Assembly: GCF_900240305.1 (NCBI RefSeq)
Contig: NZ_LT964854.1
Location: 2,666,001 to 2,730,000, forward strand
Reading direction: 5' to 3'
DNA: 64,000 nt
Origin: Ottowia massiliensis
GTDB lineage: Bacteria; Pseudomonadota; Gammaproteobacteria; Burkholderiales; Burkholderiaceae_C
Part shown: piece by piece, positions 35,085 to 42,750 of the stretch
Numbering within the stretch: position 1 is the first letter of the stretch
Layout: each line of letters starts with the position of its first letter
Notes under the pieces: model-generated
The model's database searches: none
What the model saw: the letters and a program-made list of their open reading frames with translations, nothing else
What the model was told of the DNA's origin: nothing
Position numbers and translations under genes: made by a program

Positions 35085-35720
35085 TCAGGCTGATTTGACC
35101 TGCTGGTAGCGGCGCTCCACCTCGGCCCAGTTGATCACGTTGAAAAACGCGGCAATGTATTCCGGGCGGCGGTTCTGGTACTTCAGGTAGTAGGCATGCT
35201 CCCATACATCCAGCCCCAGAACGGGCGTGTTGCCGGAGGCGATGCCAGCCATCAGCGGGCTGTCCTGGTTGGCGCTGCTTTCCACCAGCAGCTTGCCGCT
35301 TTTGTCAGCCGACAGCCAGGCCCAGCCGCTGCCAAAGCGCGTCAGCGCCGCCTTGGTGAAAGCCTCCTTGAAAGCCTCAAAGCCGCCCAAATCGCGCTCA
35401 ATGGCCTGCGCCACGCCGCCTGCGGGCTGGCCGCCGCCGCCCTGGCTCACCGGCGCCATCACCGCCCAGAACAGGCTGTGATTGGCATGACCGCCGCCGT
35501 TGTTGCGCACGGCGGTGCGAATGCCTTCGGGCAGCTTGTCCAGCTGGGCAATCAGCAGCTCGGCAGGCTGGCCGTCAAACGGCGTGCCCTTGACGGCGGC
35601 AATCAGGTTGTTGATGTAGGTCTGATGGTGCTTGGTGTGGTGAATCTCCATCGTCCGCGCGTCAATATGCGGCTCCAGCGCATCGTAGGCATAGGGCAGG
35701 GGAGGCAGGGTGTAGCTCAT
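35085..35720 (-). CDS. sodA: Superoxide dismutase, Mn-type
   Basis: 211 residues. Converts superoxide to oxygen and hydrogen peroxide. Metal ligands fit the histidine in MEIHHTKHHQTYI (about His27), NHSLFW (about His82) and the DxxxH pair in GLDVWEHAYYLKYQNRRPEYI. The tetrad GSGWAWL with ANQDSPLM (Gln before Asp-Ser-Pro) is the manganese-type signature, whereas iron types usually carry the glutamine earlier. There is no signal peptide, so it is cytoplasmic. Metal preference is inferred from the signature and cambialism is possible. Confidence 0.93.
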   Translation of the reverse strand: MSYTLPPLPYAYDALEPHIDARTMEIHHTKHHQTYINNLIAAVKGTPFDGQPAELLIAQLDKLPEGIRTAVRNNGGGHANHSLFWAVMAPVSQGGGGQPAGGVAQAIERDLGGFEAFKEAFTKAALTRFGSGWAWLSADKSGKLLVESSANQDSPLMAGIASGNTPVLGLDVWEHAYYLKYQNRRPEYIAAFFNVINWAEVERRYQQVKSA

Positions 35721-36353
35721 GGTTGGGGGCTTTCGTTCAGGTTGAAAAAAGCTGCCTGGGCAGGCAAGCCGGAGGCATTTTATTGAGCCGGGTCAATCCA
35801 CGCCCTTTGCTTTCACATTAGAGCGCGCCAGAGCAGATGCACTTGGCGCCCCGAGCCGGTTCAGAGCCTGGCCGCAAGACGAAGTGCTCCGGCCAGGCGG
35901 CGCCTCCCGCCCTTCGCGGCTGGAACGCAGGCAGGCGTCAAAGAACGCCCGGCAACATCAAAACAGGAGCAAATTCAAGCCCCTGAAAATGCCTCTTGCG
36001 CCCATTTCACTAGGACCTATCGCTATGGAATCAGGAGCGAATATATACGCCTTGCCAGAACTGCCCCCGCTCCAGTCATGAACAGACACCCAGTCAGCCA
36101 GCGCGCAGCCCAGGCCGCTTTGGCAAGCGCTGCTGACGAACACCCGCGCATGGATTCCTGCATGCCTTGCCGCGCAGGCGAAGCTGGCGGGCCGCCAAGA
36201 GAAGAAATGGGGACTTGCCTGTTCACAGAAAGCGCGGCCTCAAATCCACCTGCATCAGGATGGAGCGGGTCAGCCCGCAACAGCCCGGAAACGCGATTGC
36301 CTCGCAACCGCATTCCTACAATTGACGCTTTTGCTCCAGCCAGTCCGTTTGCC
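35721..36353. other. Divergent gap sod / AraC regulator
   Basis: Contains a family-A repeat (35964-36043) and no convincing gene. A frame in phase with the AraC gene is open from 36078, but the N-terminal 92 residues it would add have no family match that I can see and lack a ribosome site. Confidence 0.5.
35964..36043 (+). repeat. Family-A dispersed repeat, copy 9
   Basis: CAGGAGCAAATTCAAGCCCC at the left, TTTCACTAGGACCTATCGCT in the core, and TCAGGAGCGAATATA at the right. This is one of the best-preserved members. Confidence 0.9.
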
Positions 36354-37337
36354 ATGAATGCCCCCTGGCGGCCCGCCGAAGGGCCTGAACTTCCGCCTGA
36401 TGAAGCGGCCGCCAGCAGCCTGGCGGCGCAGCGCAGCTTCTGCCTGCGGCCCGGCATGGGGCGGGGATGGGCGCAAATGCACGAATTCGGCAATGGCCTG
36501 GTGCTAGGGCGCTTGCAATGCCAGCTGGCGCAAGGCGTTCGGCAGCGCTTTGATTGCGGCAGCGACAGCCTGCGCCTGATGCTGATGCTGCAAGGCGGCC
36601 AATGCGTGGCGGACGGGCGCGGCCGCGTTTTCGAGGCGCGGGCGGGCGATGTCATCGTGCGCAACGGCCACCCGGGCGAGCTGCGCACCGAACTGGCCGC
36701 GCGCGTTCCGCTGGCCTCCGTGGCGCTGGACGCGCCGCGCCGCCTTGTGGCCGCCTTGCAAGCCGAAGGGCTGCCGCTGGCGCATCTGGGGCCTGCGGGC
36801 GGCTGCACGCTGCTGCGCCCCTGCGACAGCGTTGCCAGCCAATGGCTGGCCGCAGGCCGCCGCCTGCTGGCGCTGGGCCGCGCGCCGGGGCTGCTGGCGC
36901 GGCTGGAGCTGGAATCGCTCGCCCTGGGGCTGCTGCACAAGCTGCTGGCGGCTGACGGCGCAGCGCCCGCGCCTGCCGCCGCCCGCGCCCCCCGCCACTG
37001 GCAGCGCGCCGTGGACGAGGCCCTGCACATCCTGCATGCCGAGTGGAGCGAGCCGCTGACAATTGCCCGGCTGGCGCGCCGCGCGGGCATCAACGAGTGC
37101 TACCTGAAAGAGATGTTCCGCCAGCGCACAGGCCAGACCATCGCCGCCTACCTGCGCGCGCTGCGCATGGGCCACGCGCTGCGCCTGCTCGAATCAGGCC
37201 AGGCCACACTCCAGCAGGCCGCCCATGCCTGCGGCTACAGCCGCGCCGACAAATTCTCGCAAGCCTTCCGCCGCGTGCACGGAGTCATGCCCTCGCAAGT
37301 CAGCCGCCAGGCGGCGGCCAGCGCCCTAGCGGCCTGA
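36354..37337 (+). CDS. AraC family transcriptional regulator (PchR-like)
   Basis: 327 residues from ATG at 36354 (MNAPWRPAEGPELPPDEAA). The N-terminal sensing domain is long and variable. The C-terminal double HTH starts near residue 225: LTIARLARRAGINECYLKEM (first HTH), FRQRTGQTIAAYLRALRMGH, and LQQAAHACGYSRADKFSQAFRR (second HTH). The ECYLKEMFRQ-type sequence resembles PchR regulators of siderophore genes, though no such genes are adjacent. An upstream in-frame extension to 36078 is possible but unsupported. Confidence 0.8.
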   Translation: MNAPWRPAEGPELPPDEAAASSLAAQRSFCLRPGMGRGWAQMHEFGNGLVLGRLQCQLAQGVRQRFDCGSDSLRLMLMLQGGQCVADGRGRVFEARAGDVIVRNGHPGELRTELAARVPLASVALDAPRRLVAALQAEGLPLAHLGPAGGCTLLRPCDSVASQWLAAGRRLLALGRAPGLLARLELESLALGLLHKLLAADGAAPAPAAARAPRHWQRAVDEALHILHAEWSEPLTIARLARRAGINECYLKEMFRQRTGQTIAAYLRALRMGHALRLLESGQATLQQAAHACGYSRADKFSQAFRRVHGVMPSQVSRQAAASALAA

Positions 37338-37603
37338 TAGCCCGTTCAAGGGCTCCCCGGACTGAAGCCAATGCACAAGGCATCAGTTCGAAAAATCAGC
37401 TTGGCGCGGCCTGAAAAAACTGAAGCGTGCAAGAGCAGCCGGGCCTACGGCAAAGCCTGCTGTCGATGGCTGCTACGCGGGCCAGACATTTGCCAAACAA
37501 ACACGCAAACGTACAAAAGACCAAGAAAAGCGAATTCCACGCCTTCAAGGTGAAGCCCAAAAAACTGGACGGTTGAGCGCAGCTGAAGAGCGGTTGGGAA
37601 TTT

Positions 37604-38662
37604 TCAGGGCAGCCTGATTTCCTGCGCCTTGGGAGCGAAGGGCCATTTGCGGTTGAGTTCGGTGATGAGGCCGTCCACCTGTTGCAGGCTGGATTCCACG
37701 TCGGCGCGCAGGCTGCCAAGGTCGGCGCTGGCTTCGCGCGCGTTGCCAGCAATGGCCTGGGCGTCTTTCAGGATGGCGTCGGCTTTTTCCAGTGCCTGGC
37801 GGGTGCTGGCGAGCAAGGCATTGAGTTCGCTCACGCTCACGCGGGCGCCCGCCACGAGGCCGTCTTTGCCGAGCACTTGCTGGTCGGCTTTTTGCACGGC
37901 GGCATCCACGTGCAGGGTCAGCTCAGACAGGCGCTTGATGAGCTGCTGGCTGGTGGAGAGCAGGTCGCTGGCGCGCTTGGCGTCCATGTCGTCGCCAGTG
38001 AGGGCGCCGATGAGGCCGGTTTTGACGCCATTGACGCGCTGGGCGAAGCGGCGCAGCTGCATGACGGCGTTGTTCAATTCGGAGTTTTCGTCGGTCATGC
38101 GCTTGATGTTGCCGAGCACATCGCGCGCGTCGGCCACCATGGCGGGGATTTCGGCAGAGACGTCGCCGCTGAGGACTTCGCGTTCAGCATCAGGCGGCAA
38201 GGGTTTGTCTTCCAGCATGCCGGTGAAGGCGCGCAGGCGAGCGCCGCCGACCAGGCCGCGCTCCAGGGTAAAGACGCTGGAGGCGCGCAGCCATTTGATG
38301 TCTTTGACAGGCACGTCAACCACGATGCGCACGCGCGCGTCTTCGCCCAGGCCAAAGCTGCGCACGCGGCCAATGGGAAAGCCGGCGAAGGTCATGTCCA
38401 TGCCGACTTGCACGCCTTCGGCGTCATCCGACAGGAGGATGAGGCGCTGCGTTTCTTCGAACGCGCCGCGTATCCACATCAGGTACAGGCCGGAGCACAC
38501 GAGCAGCGCGGCCGTGGCAATCAGCAGCAGGGCAGCGCGCACTTGCAGGCGGCGCTCGGCGCGGGCCTGGGCGGCCGTGGGGGCGTCGTCATTGGCGCTG
38601 CCCGCGTCGATGATGGGCAGGGCGGCGGCGCTGGCGTCTTCGGTGGGAGGCAGGTCGGTCAT
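37604..38662 (-). CDS. mlaD: MCE-domain (MlaD-like) lipid-transport substrate-binding protein
   Basis: 352 residues from ATG at 38662, four bases after the mlaE stop. One N-terminal membrane segment (AALLLIATAALLVCSGLYLMW) anchors a periplasmic MCE domain (DDAEGVQVGMDMTFAGFPIGRVRSFGL, ARVRIVVDV). A long C-terminal helical region follows (DAVQKADQQVLGK, LNALLASTRQALEKADAIL), like the tube-forming helices of PqiB/MlaD-type proteins. It probably carries phospholipids across the periplasm together with the permease before it. No ATPase gene is adjacent. Confidence 0.82.
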   Translation of the reverse strand: MTDLPPTEDASAAALPIIDAGSANDDAPTAAQARAERRLQVRAALLLIATAALLVCSGLYLMWIRGAFEETQRLILLSDDAEGVQVGMDMTFAGFPIGRVRSFGLGEDARVRIVVDVPVKDIKWLRASSVFTLERGLVGGARLRAFTGMLEDKPLPPDAEREVLSGDVSAEIPAMVADARDVLGNIKRMTDENSELNNAVMQLRRFAQRVNGVKTGLIGALTGDDMDAKRASDLLSTSQQLIKRLSELTLHVDAAVQKADQQVLGKDGLVAGARVSVSELNALLASTRQALEKADAILKDAQAIAGNAREASADLGSLRADVESSLQQVDGLITELNRKWPFAPKAQEIRLP

Positions 38663-38666
38663 GTCG

Positions 38667-39482
38667 TCAGTAGTAATTGCCAACGAGGGAGGCAATTTCA
38701 ATCAGCAGCATCAGCGCGCACATTTGCACCAGCCCCTGCAGCTCCACGCTGGCGCGCGCGCGGCGTGGAATGTCGCGCAGGGCGTTGCCAACGGGCAGCA
38801 GGGCCACGGCAAAGGCGAAAAGGCCGGTTTTGAGCACAAAAATCATCAGCACCACGGGCGTGAAAATGTGCCCCACGGCCCGGTTGTAGGAAGGAATGCC
38901 CGCCAGCGTGAAGCCGTGCACGGCCAGATACGTCAGGATCAGCGAGATGGTGCAGCTCACCGCTGCCAGCATGATCACCGCGAACATGCCTGCCAGCACG
39001 CGCGGCAGCACTTCACGCTCCAGCGGAGATACGCCCCGGCGGCGCATGCTTTCCAGCGCGCCGCTCTTGCGCAGCTTGTAAAGCTCAGAGCCGCCCGGAA
39101 CGCTGTAATTGATGGCCACGAACAACGCTGCTACCAACGGCACCAGCTCCAGCACCAGCACGCGCACCACCATGTTCAGCGCGTATTGCGACAGGCCGTA
39201 GGCAAAGGCTGTCACAACCACAATGCGGATAAGCACCACATTAAACAGCGCCATCAGCGTGGTAAAGCCTGCCAGCCCCGGCCCTGCCGCCGCGTAAATG
39301 TGCCGCAGCACCGCGCCGCCGCCCTGCCCGTGGTAGGACGATGGCGAAAACGCCAGCACCACCAGCTGCGCTCCTGTAAACAGCACTTGCCACCAACCCC
39401 TGCTCCACAGCAGAAAATTCTGCCCCAGCGCGCGCAGCCAGCGTGCCAGGCGGCCCAGCAACGAATGGGTTTCAGACAACAT
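38667..39482 (-). CDS. mlaE: MlaE-type ABC transporter permease
   Basis: 271 residues with about five or six membrane segments. Family features are the N-terminal amphipathic helix followed by VLIRIVVVTAFAYGLSQYA, the loop LVPLVAALFVAIN with the conserved acidic/Pro region, and ELYKLRKSGALESMRRRGVSPLEREVLPRVLAG in pieces, the coupling helix of the MlaE/permease family. It would form a homodimer with a MlaF-like ATPase, which is not found next to it in this window. Confidence 0.83.
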   Translation of the reverse strand: MLSETHSLLGRLARWLRALGQNFLLWSRGWWQVLFTGAQLVVLAFSPSSYHGQGGGAVLRHIYAAAGPGLAGFTTLMALFNVVLIRIVVVTAFAYGLSQYALNMVVRVLVLELVPLVAALFVAINYSVPGGSELYKLRKSGALESMRRRGVSPLEREVLPRVLAGMFAVIMLAAVSCTISLILTYLAVHGFTLAGIPSYNRAVGHIFTPVVLMIFVLKTGLFAFAVALLPVGNALRDIPRRARASVELQGLVQMCALMLLIEIASLVGNYY

Positions 39483-39586
39483 GGCGAAACGCGGGCTTAT
39501 TTATGAATTGGTGAGAGATATAGAAAGAGCAGGCGGCGAGGCGCTTCAGACAGGTCAGCGGATGGGAAGCAGCGTGCAGCGTATCT

Positions 39587-40099
39587 TCAGTGCGCTTGTA
39601 CCAGCGCTCCGGCCAGCGCGCCTTGCGGGGCCTGGCGCGTATTCAGCCGGAACTGCCACTGCCCGGCCAGCAGGCCATCGCGCTGAGACTGCGTCAAGAC
39701 AGCGCGCCCCTCATGCGGACTAACGACCTTGCGGCCTGCGGGCAGCACATTCACATCGCTGCCATCAGCCCCGCGCACATAGAAACCCGCGCTCGTGACC
39801 GGCGAGGCCAGATTGCCAAAACGCAATTTCCAGCGCAGCAGGTTCGTTTCACGGTTGAATACTGCTACCAGCTCTCCCCGCCCGGCACCGTCGCCCGACA
39901 GCACCGCGTGCAAAGCCACGACTTCAGGCTGGCGATCTGGCTGCGCTTCGTGTGTGGCTGCAGGCGCCGGCTCCATCTGGACCGGCGGCGCCAGTTGTGG
40001 CGTGCCGCACCCTGCCGCCAACCAAGCTGCACACACGCACACATAAGCCAGCGCCAGGCGGTGCGGCATGCACTTGTCGTTTTGCTTTGCGTTATTCAT
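39587..40099 (-). CDS. Putative lipoprotein with CHRD-like domain
   Basis: 170 residues from ATG at 40099 (MNNAKQNDKCMPHRL); an ATG at 40069 is an alternative. The signal ALAYVCVCAAWLAAGCG has a lipobox LAAGC, so it is probably lipid-anchored. The mature part (VVALHAVLSGDGAGRGELVAVFNRETNLLRWKLRFGNL by region, then TSAGFYVRG) resembles the CHRD domain, whose role is poorly known. It is divergent from ssrA. Confidence 0.65.
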   Translation of the reverse strand: MNNAKQNDKCMPHRLALAYVCVCAAWLAAGCGTPQLAPPVQMEPAPAATHEAQPDRQPEVVALHAVLSGDGAGRGELVAVFNRETNLLRWKLRFGNLASPVTSAGFYVRGADGSDVNVLPAGRKVVSPHEGRAVLTQSQRDGLLAGQWQFRLNTRQAPQGALAGALVQAH

Positions 40100-40156
40100 G
40101 CACCCAATCGTAGCCGCCCCGGTATGCCCCGCAGAAACAGAACGATAGGGCGCGAG

Positions 40157-40185
40157 CTTGCCGTGACATGCGGACTGCAATAAAA
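40157..40185 (+). promoter_or_regulatory. sigma-70 promoter of ssrA
   Basis: The -35 box TTGCCG (40157-40162), a 17-base spacer and the -10 box TAAAAT (40180-40185) place the start about 12 bases later, at the 5' end of the mature tmRNA region. Confidence 0.75.
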
Positions 40186-40197
40186 TTTATAGCCTTT

Positions 40198-40573
40198 GGG
40201 GCTGCATTGGTTTCGACGTGGGTTGGAATCGCAGCGGTGCATGTCGAGGTTCAGTCACCTCGTAAAACAGCTGAAACAAAGTAACTGCAAACGACGAACG
40301 TTTCGCACTCGCTGCCTGATTGCGGCGAGCCTCGCAACAGCATGCCGATGGGCTGGGCAAGGGCGGCTTGAAGCCGTCCCGGCTGCGAGGGAATCTTCAC
40401 CGGCTGGCCTGCTTCCGGGCGCCTTGGGCGCAGGCGAGAAACAAGGGCGCTGGCCCTGCCATCAGCGTGCGTCTGCGCGGCTTGCAGGGTGAGATACAAA
40501 ACAGCACGCTAAACATGTAGATCTGCGCGAGGAAGATTTGCGGACGGGGGTTCAAATCCCCCCAGCTCCACCA
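40198..40573 (+). ncRNA. ssrA: Transfer-messenger RNA (tmRNA)
   Basis: Rescues stalled ribosomes and tags the nascent protein for degradation. The 5' end GGGGCTGCATTGGTTTCGAC and the 3' end GGGTTCAAATCCCCCCAGCTCCACCA in parts (T-loop TTCAAATC, acceptor CAGCTCCACCA) form the tRNA-like domain; 5' GGGGCTG pairs with 3' CAGCTCC. The tag frame is at 40287-40319 and reads ANDERFALAA followed by TGA. The resume codon GCA is preceded by GTAACT. The length of about 376 nt is normal. A hairpin terminator follows at 40580. Confidence 0.97.
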
Positions 40574-40579
40574 ATACCC

Positions 40580-40613
40580 AAAATCCCACCCCTTATCGGT
40601 TGGGATTTTTTTT
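40580..40613 (+). terminator. Rho-independent terminator of ssrA
   Basis: AAAATCCCA pairs with TGGGATTTT across a 12-base loop and is followed by a T run. Confidence 0.85.
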
Positions 40614-40699
40614 GCCCGTTCCCCCAGTGTTGGCGCGGTTTCCGGGCCTGGCCTCGCAAACGTTCTCGAGGCCATTTCCTTTGTTGGCGAGGGTTTAAA

Positions 40700-40845
40700 A
40701 GTCTGGCTGGAACACGCAGGTGATCAAGCGCAGTGAACGGCATAGTTTTAAGACGCTGCCCAAGCGCTGGATTGTGGAGAGGACCTCTGCCTGGCTGAGT
40801 CAATCGAGAAGATAGAGCAAGGACTACGAGGTCACTGTCGCTTGA
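40700..40845 (+). pseudogene. IS5-family transposase, C-terminal remnant
   Basis: The plus-strand frame reads TQVIKRSERHSFKTLPKRWI and then VERTSAWLSQSRR, a stop, and SKDYEVTVA. This matches the conserved C-terminus of IS5-group (IS427-like) DDE transposases (KR.....F..LP.RWVVERTFAWL...RRL.KDYE). The in-frame TAG and lack of the rest make it a remnant. Its position just behind ssrA fits the common use of this gene as an integration hot spot. Confidence 0.75.
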
Positions 40846-40849
40846 AGAT

Positions 40850-41130
40850 CGCTTGCGTTCGGCGCACGGTCAGGCTTCTGAGCTGATTGAGAACAAGCCC
40901 TCAAAGCGGCGGCGTGCGCGGGCCAATACGGCGGTGCTGACATATACACGGCGTCCGCCCGCAACAGGGCCTCGGTGGCGGTCATCACGTCATCAATCAA
41001 CAGCACACAGCGGCCTTGCAGGGCGGGCAGGCGCGCGGGATTGGGTACAAAGGCGCTTCGCACGCGGCGCAGGCGCTGGGCGCAGTTCAGGCTGCGCTGG
41101 GACGGCATCCCGTCCTAGGGGCAGCCATAG
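40850..41130 (-). pseudogene. comF: ComF-type phosphoribosyltransferase, truncated
   Basis: The minus strand gives QRLRRVRSAFVPNPARLPAL and VLLIDDVMTATEALLRADAV, which correspond to the R..N...AF block and the PRPP-binding LIDDVMTTG...A motif of ComF. The conserved glycine-threonine of the PRPP loop is missing, the frame then drifts, and the N-terminal half is absent. ComF is needed for DNA uptake in naturally competent relatives. The 5' end is lost at the junction with the bioC-like remnant. Confidence 0.6.
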
Positions 41131-41139
41131 GAAAACGCA

Positions 41140-41329
41140 GCCAAGGTGCGGCAACAACACGGAAAGCGGCGCGATTCCCCTGGAATTCGAGCTGATTTAC
41201 GGCCACGCGCTCAAGCCCGCGCCGCGCGCGACCGTGTCGGCTGAAACCGTGATCGGCCTGGATGACATGCGCCAGGCCCTGCGCCAGCCGCGCCCGCACA
41301 GCCTGCCGCCCGAAAGCCGCGCTGAGTGA
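41140..41329 (+). pseudogene. BioC-like methyltransferase, C-terminal remnant
   Basis: The plus-strand frame ends with PLEFELIYGHALKPAPRATV and on through GLDDMRQALRQPR. This resembles the C-terminus of BioC/SAM-methyltransferases of Burkholderiales (E..YGHA..P........L.DMR..L). Only about the last 55 residues remain. It is divergent from comF, as in related genomes as far as I remember, and both have lost their 5' parts at the same point, consistent with one deletion. Confidence 0.5.
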
Positions 41330-41345
41330 ATGAAAGCCGCCTGCC

Positions 41346-42005
41346 ATGCCTGACCGCTTCCCTGCCGCCTTTTCTGCTGCTTTTTCTGCCGCTTTTCCTG
41401 CCGTCTTTTCCGCCGCCTTGCTGACGGCCTGCGCCCTGGCGCTGCCCGCCTGCTCGCCGCAAGACGCCGCCCGCCCCGCCTTGCGCGGCCAGGCGCTGCA
41501 TGACGCGCCCTATGCCCGCGACTTTCACCTGATCGACGCCGATGGCCAGCCGCGCAGCCTGGCCGATTTCAAAGGCAAAGTCGTGGTGGTTTTCTTCGGC
41601 TACACCCAGTGCCCCGACGTGTGCCCCACCACGCTGCTGGAGCTGGCGCAGGCGCGCCAAAAACTGGGCGCCGAAGCCGGCCGGCTGCAAGGCATCTTCA
41701 TCACGCTGGACCCCGCGCGCGACACGCCCGAAGTGCTCAAAGCCTACGTGGCCAGCTTTGACGAGAGCTTCATCGCCCTGACCCCGCGCAGCCCCCAGGA
41801 GCTGGCCGCGCTGGCGCGCGAATTCAAGATTTTTTACCGCCAGACGCCCGGCCCCATTGAAAACAGCTACACGCTCGATCACACCGCCGCCAGCTACATG
41901 TATGACCCGCAAGGCCGCCTGCGCCTGTATCAAACCTGCGGCATCGGCGCTGACGCCATGGCGGCCAACGCGCTCGCACTGCTGCACGAAAAAAGCGCGG
42001 ATTGA
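41346..42005 (+). CDS. SCO1/SenC copper chaperone for cytochrome oxidase
   Basis: 219 residues. The N-terminus is a repeat-rich hydrophobic signal (FPAAFSAAFSAAFPAVFSAAL) ending in the lipobox LPACS, so it is likely membrane-anchored in the periplasm. The thioredoxin-like domain has VVVVFFGYTQCPDVCPTTLLEL with the copper-binding CxxxC, and the third ligand is the histidine in YTLDHTAASYMYDP. It delivers copper to the CuA or CuB centre of cytochrome oxidase. The upstream neighbour is a decayed bioC-like gene. Confidence 0.92.
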   Translation: MPDRFPAAFSAAFSAAFPAVFSAALLTACALALPACSPQDAARPALRGQALHDAPYARDFHLIDADGQPRSLADFKGKVVVVFFGYTQCPDVCPTTLLELAQARQKLGAEAGRLQGIFITLDPARDTPEVLKAYVASFDESFIALTPRSPQELAALAREFKIFYRQTPGPIENSYTLDHTAASYMYDPQGRLRLYQTCGIGADAMAANALALLHEKSAD

Positions 42006-42051
42006 GAATCTGCTCAAAGACGCAGAAACGGCCCGGATTCCAGTGCGCCCC

Positions 42052-42144
42052 AGAACCTGCTCATGATCTGCCTGCGAGGGGCGAAAGTGCGAAATTGGAA
42101 TGAGCTGCAAGGCACAAACGATAGACGGATCTTGAACCGGCTCT
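42052..42144. repeat. Family-B dispersed repeat, copy 2 (short)
   Basis: Left end GAACCTGCTCATGATCTGCC, inner GGGGCGAAAGTGCGAAATTG and GAGCTGCAAGGCACAAACG, right end CTTGAACCGGCTC. A partial left end (GAATCTGCTCAAAGACG) also stands at 42006. It fills the gap between the SCO gene and the tolC fragment. Confidence 0.7.
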
Positions 42145-42750
42145 TCAGTGAATGGCCGCCTCTTGCAGCCACAAGCTCAGGCGGGCGCGGTTCCATTCGG
42201 TCAGGGTCTGGGACAGATCAAGCTGGGCTTGCTGGAGCTGGGTCAGGCTCTGGTTGAGCTGGGTGATATCGGCGGCGCCTGCGGCGTACTGGCGGTGCGT
42301 GGACTGGGCGGCTTGCATGGACAGCCGCCACAGCTGCCTGGCCAGGCGCAGGTTTTGCCAGGCGGAGCGGGTCTGGGTATGCAGTTGCGCCAGGGTTTGC
42401 AGGGTTTGCTCCTGGGCCGCCTGGTATTCGATGTATTTCTGCTCGACCTGCGCCTGGGCGGCGCGGACTTTGTAGGTGCTGGCAAAGCCGTCGAACAGGG
42501 GCACGGTCAGGCTCAGGCCCAGCACGTTTTCATGCGTGCGGCTGGCGGTGATGGCGTTGTTGGGGCGGCCATTGCGGTAGTGGGCCAGGTTCAGATCCAG
42601 CGTGGGCAGCCCTTCGGATTGCGCGGCGCGCAAAGCTTCTTGTGCGGCTTGCCACTGCGCCCGCGCGGCAAGAATGGCGGGGTGGCGCTGGCGGGCCTGT
42701 TCCAGCCAGTTTGGCAGGGGCGGCAAGGCCGGGGAAGATGCATGGCCCAA
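42145..42750 (-). pseudogene. TolC-type outer membrane factor, C-terminal half
   Basis: 201 residues resemble the second TolC repeat: NWLEQARQRHPAILAARAQW, GLPTLDLNLAHY, VLGLSLTVPLFDGFASTYKV, and long coiled-coil helices (YIEYQAAQEQTLQTLAQL, ADITQLNQSLTQLQQAQLDL). The signal peptide and first repeat are missing, so it cannot form a normal trimeric duct. The frame stays open upstream into the end of the ABC exporter gene with plausible protein sequence (AGAPAAHDPDQPADLGHASS), which suggests fusion by a deletion that removed the membrane-fusion (HlyD) gene and the first half of tolC. A translated fusion through a frameshift cannot be excluded. Confidence 0.7.

Noticed and set aside
36078..36353. 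N-terminal extension of the AraC regulator
   Set aside because: The frame is open, but the extra 92 residues are low in conserved character and partly intergenic; the ATG at 36354 gives the usual family length.
39481..39723. 80-codon plus-strand frame between mlaE and the lipoprotein gene
   Set aside because: It overlaps the 3' part of the lipoprotein gene in antisense and lacks any recognisable feature.
40198..40573. Small protein frames inside the tmRNA gene
   Set aside because: The RNA gene explains the sequence fully (tRNA-like ends, tag frame, promoter and terminator).
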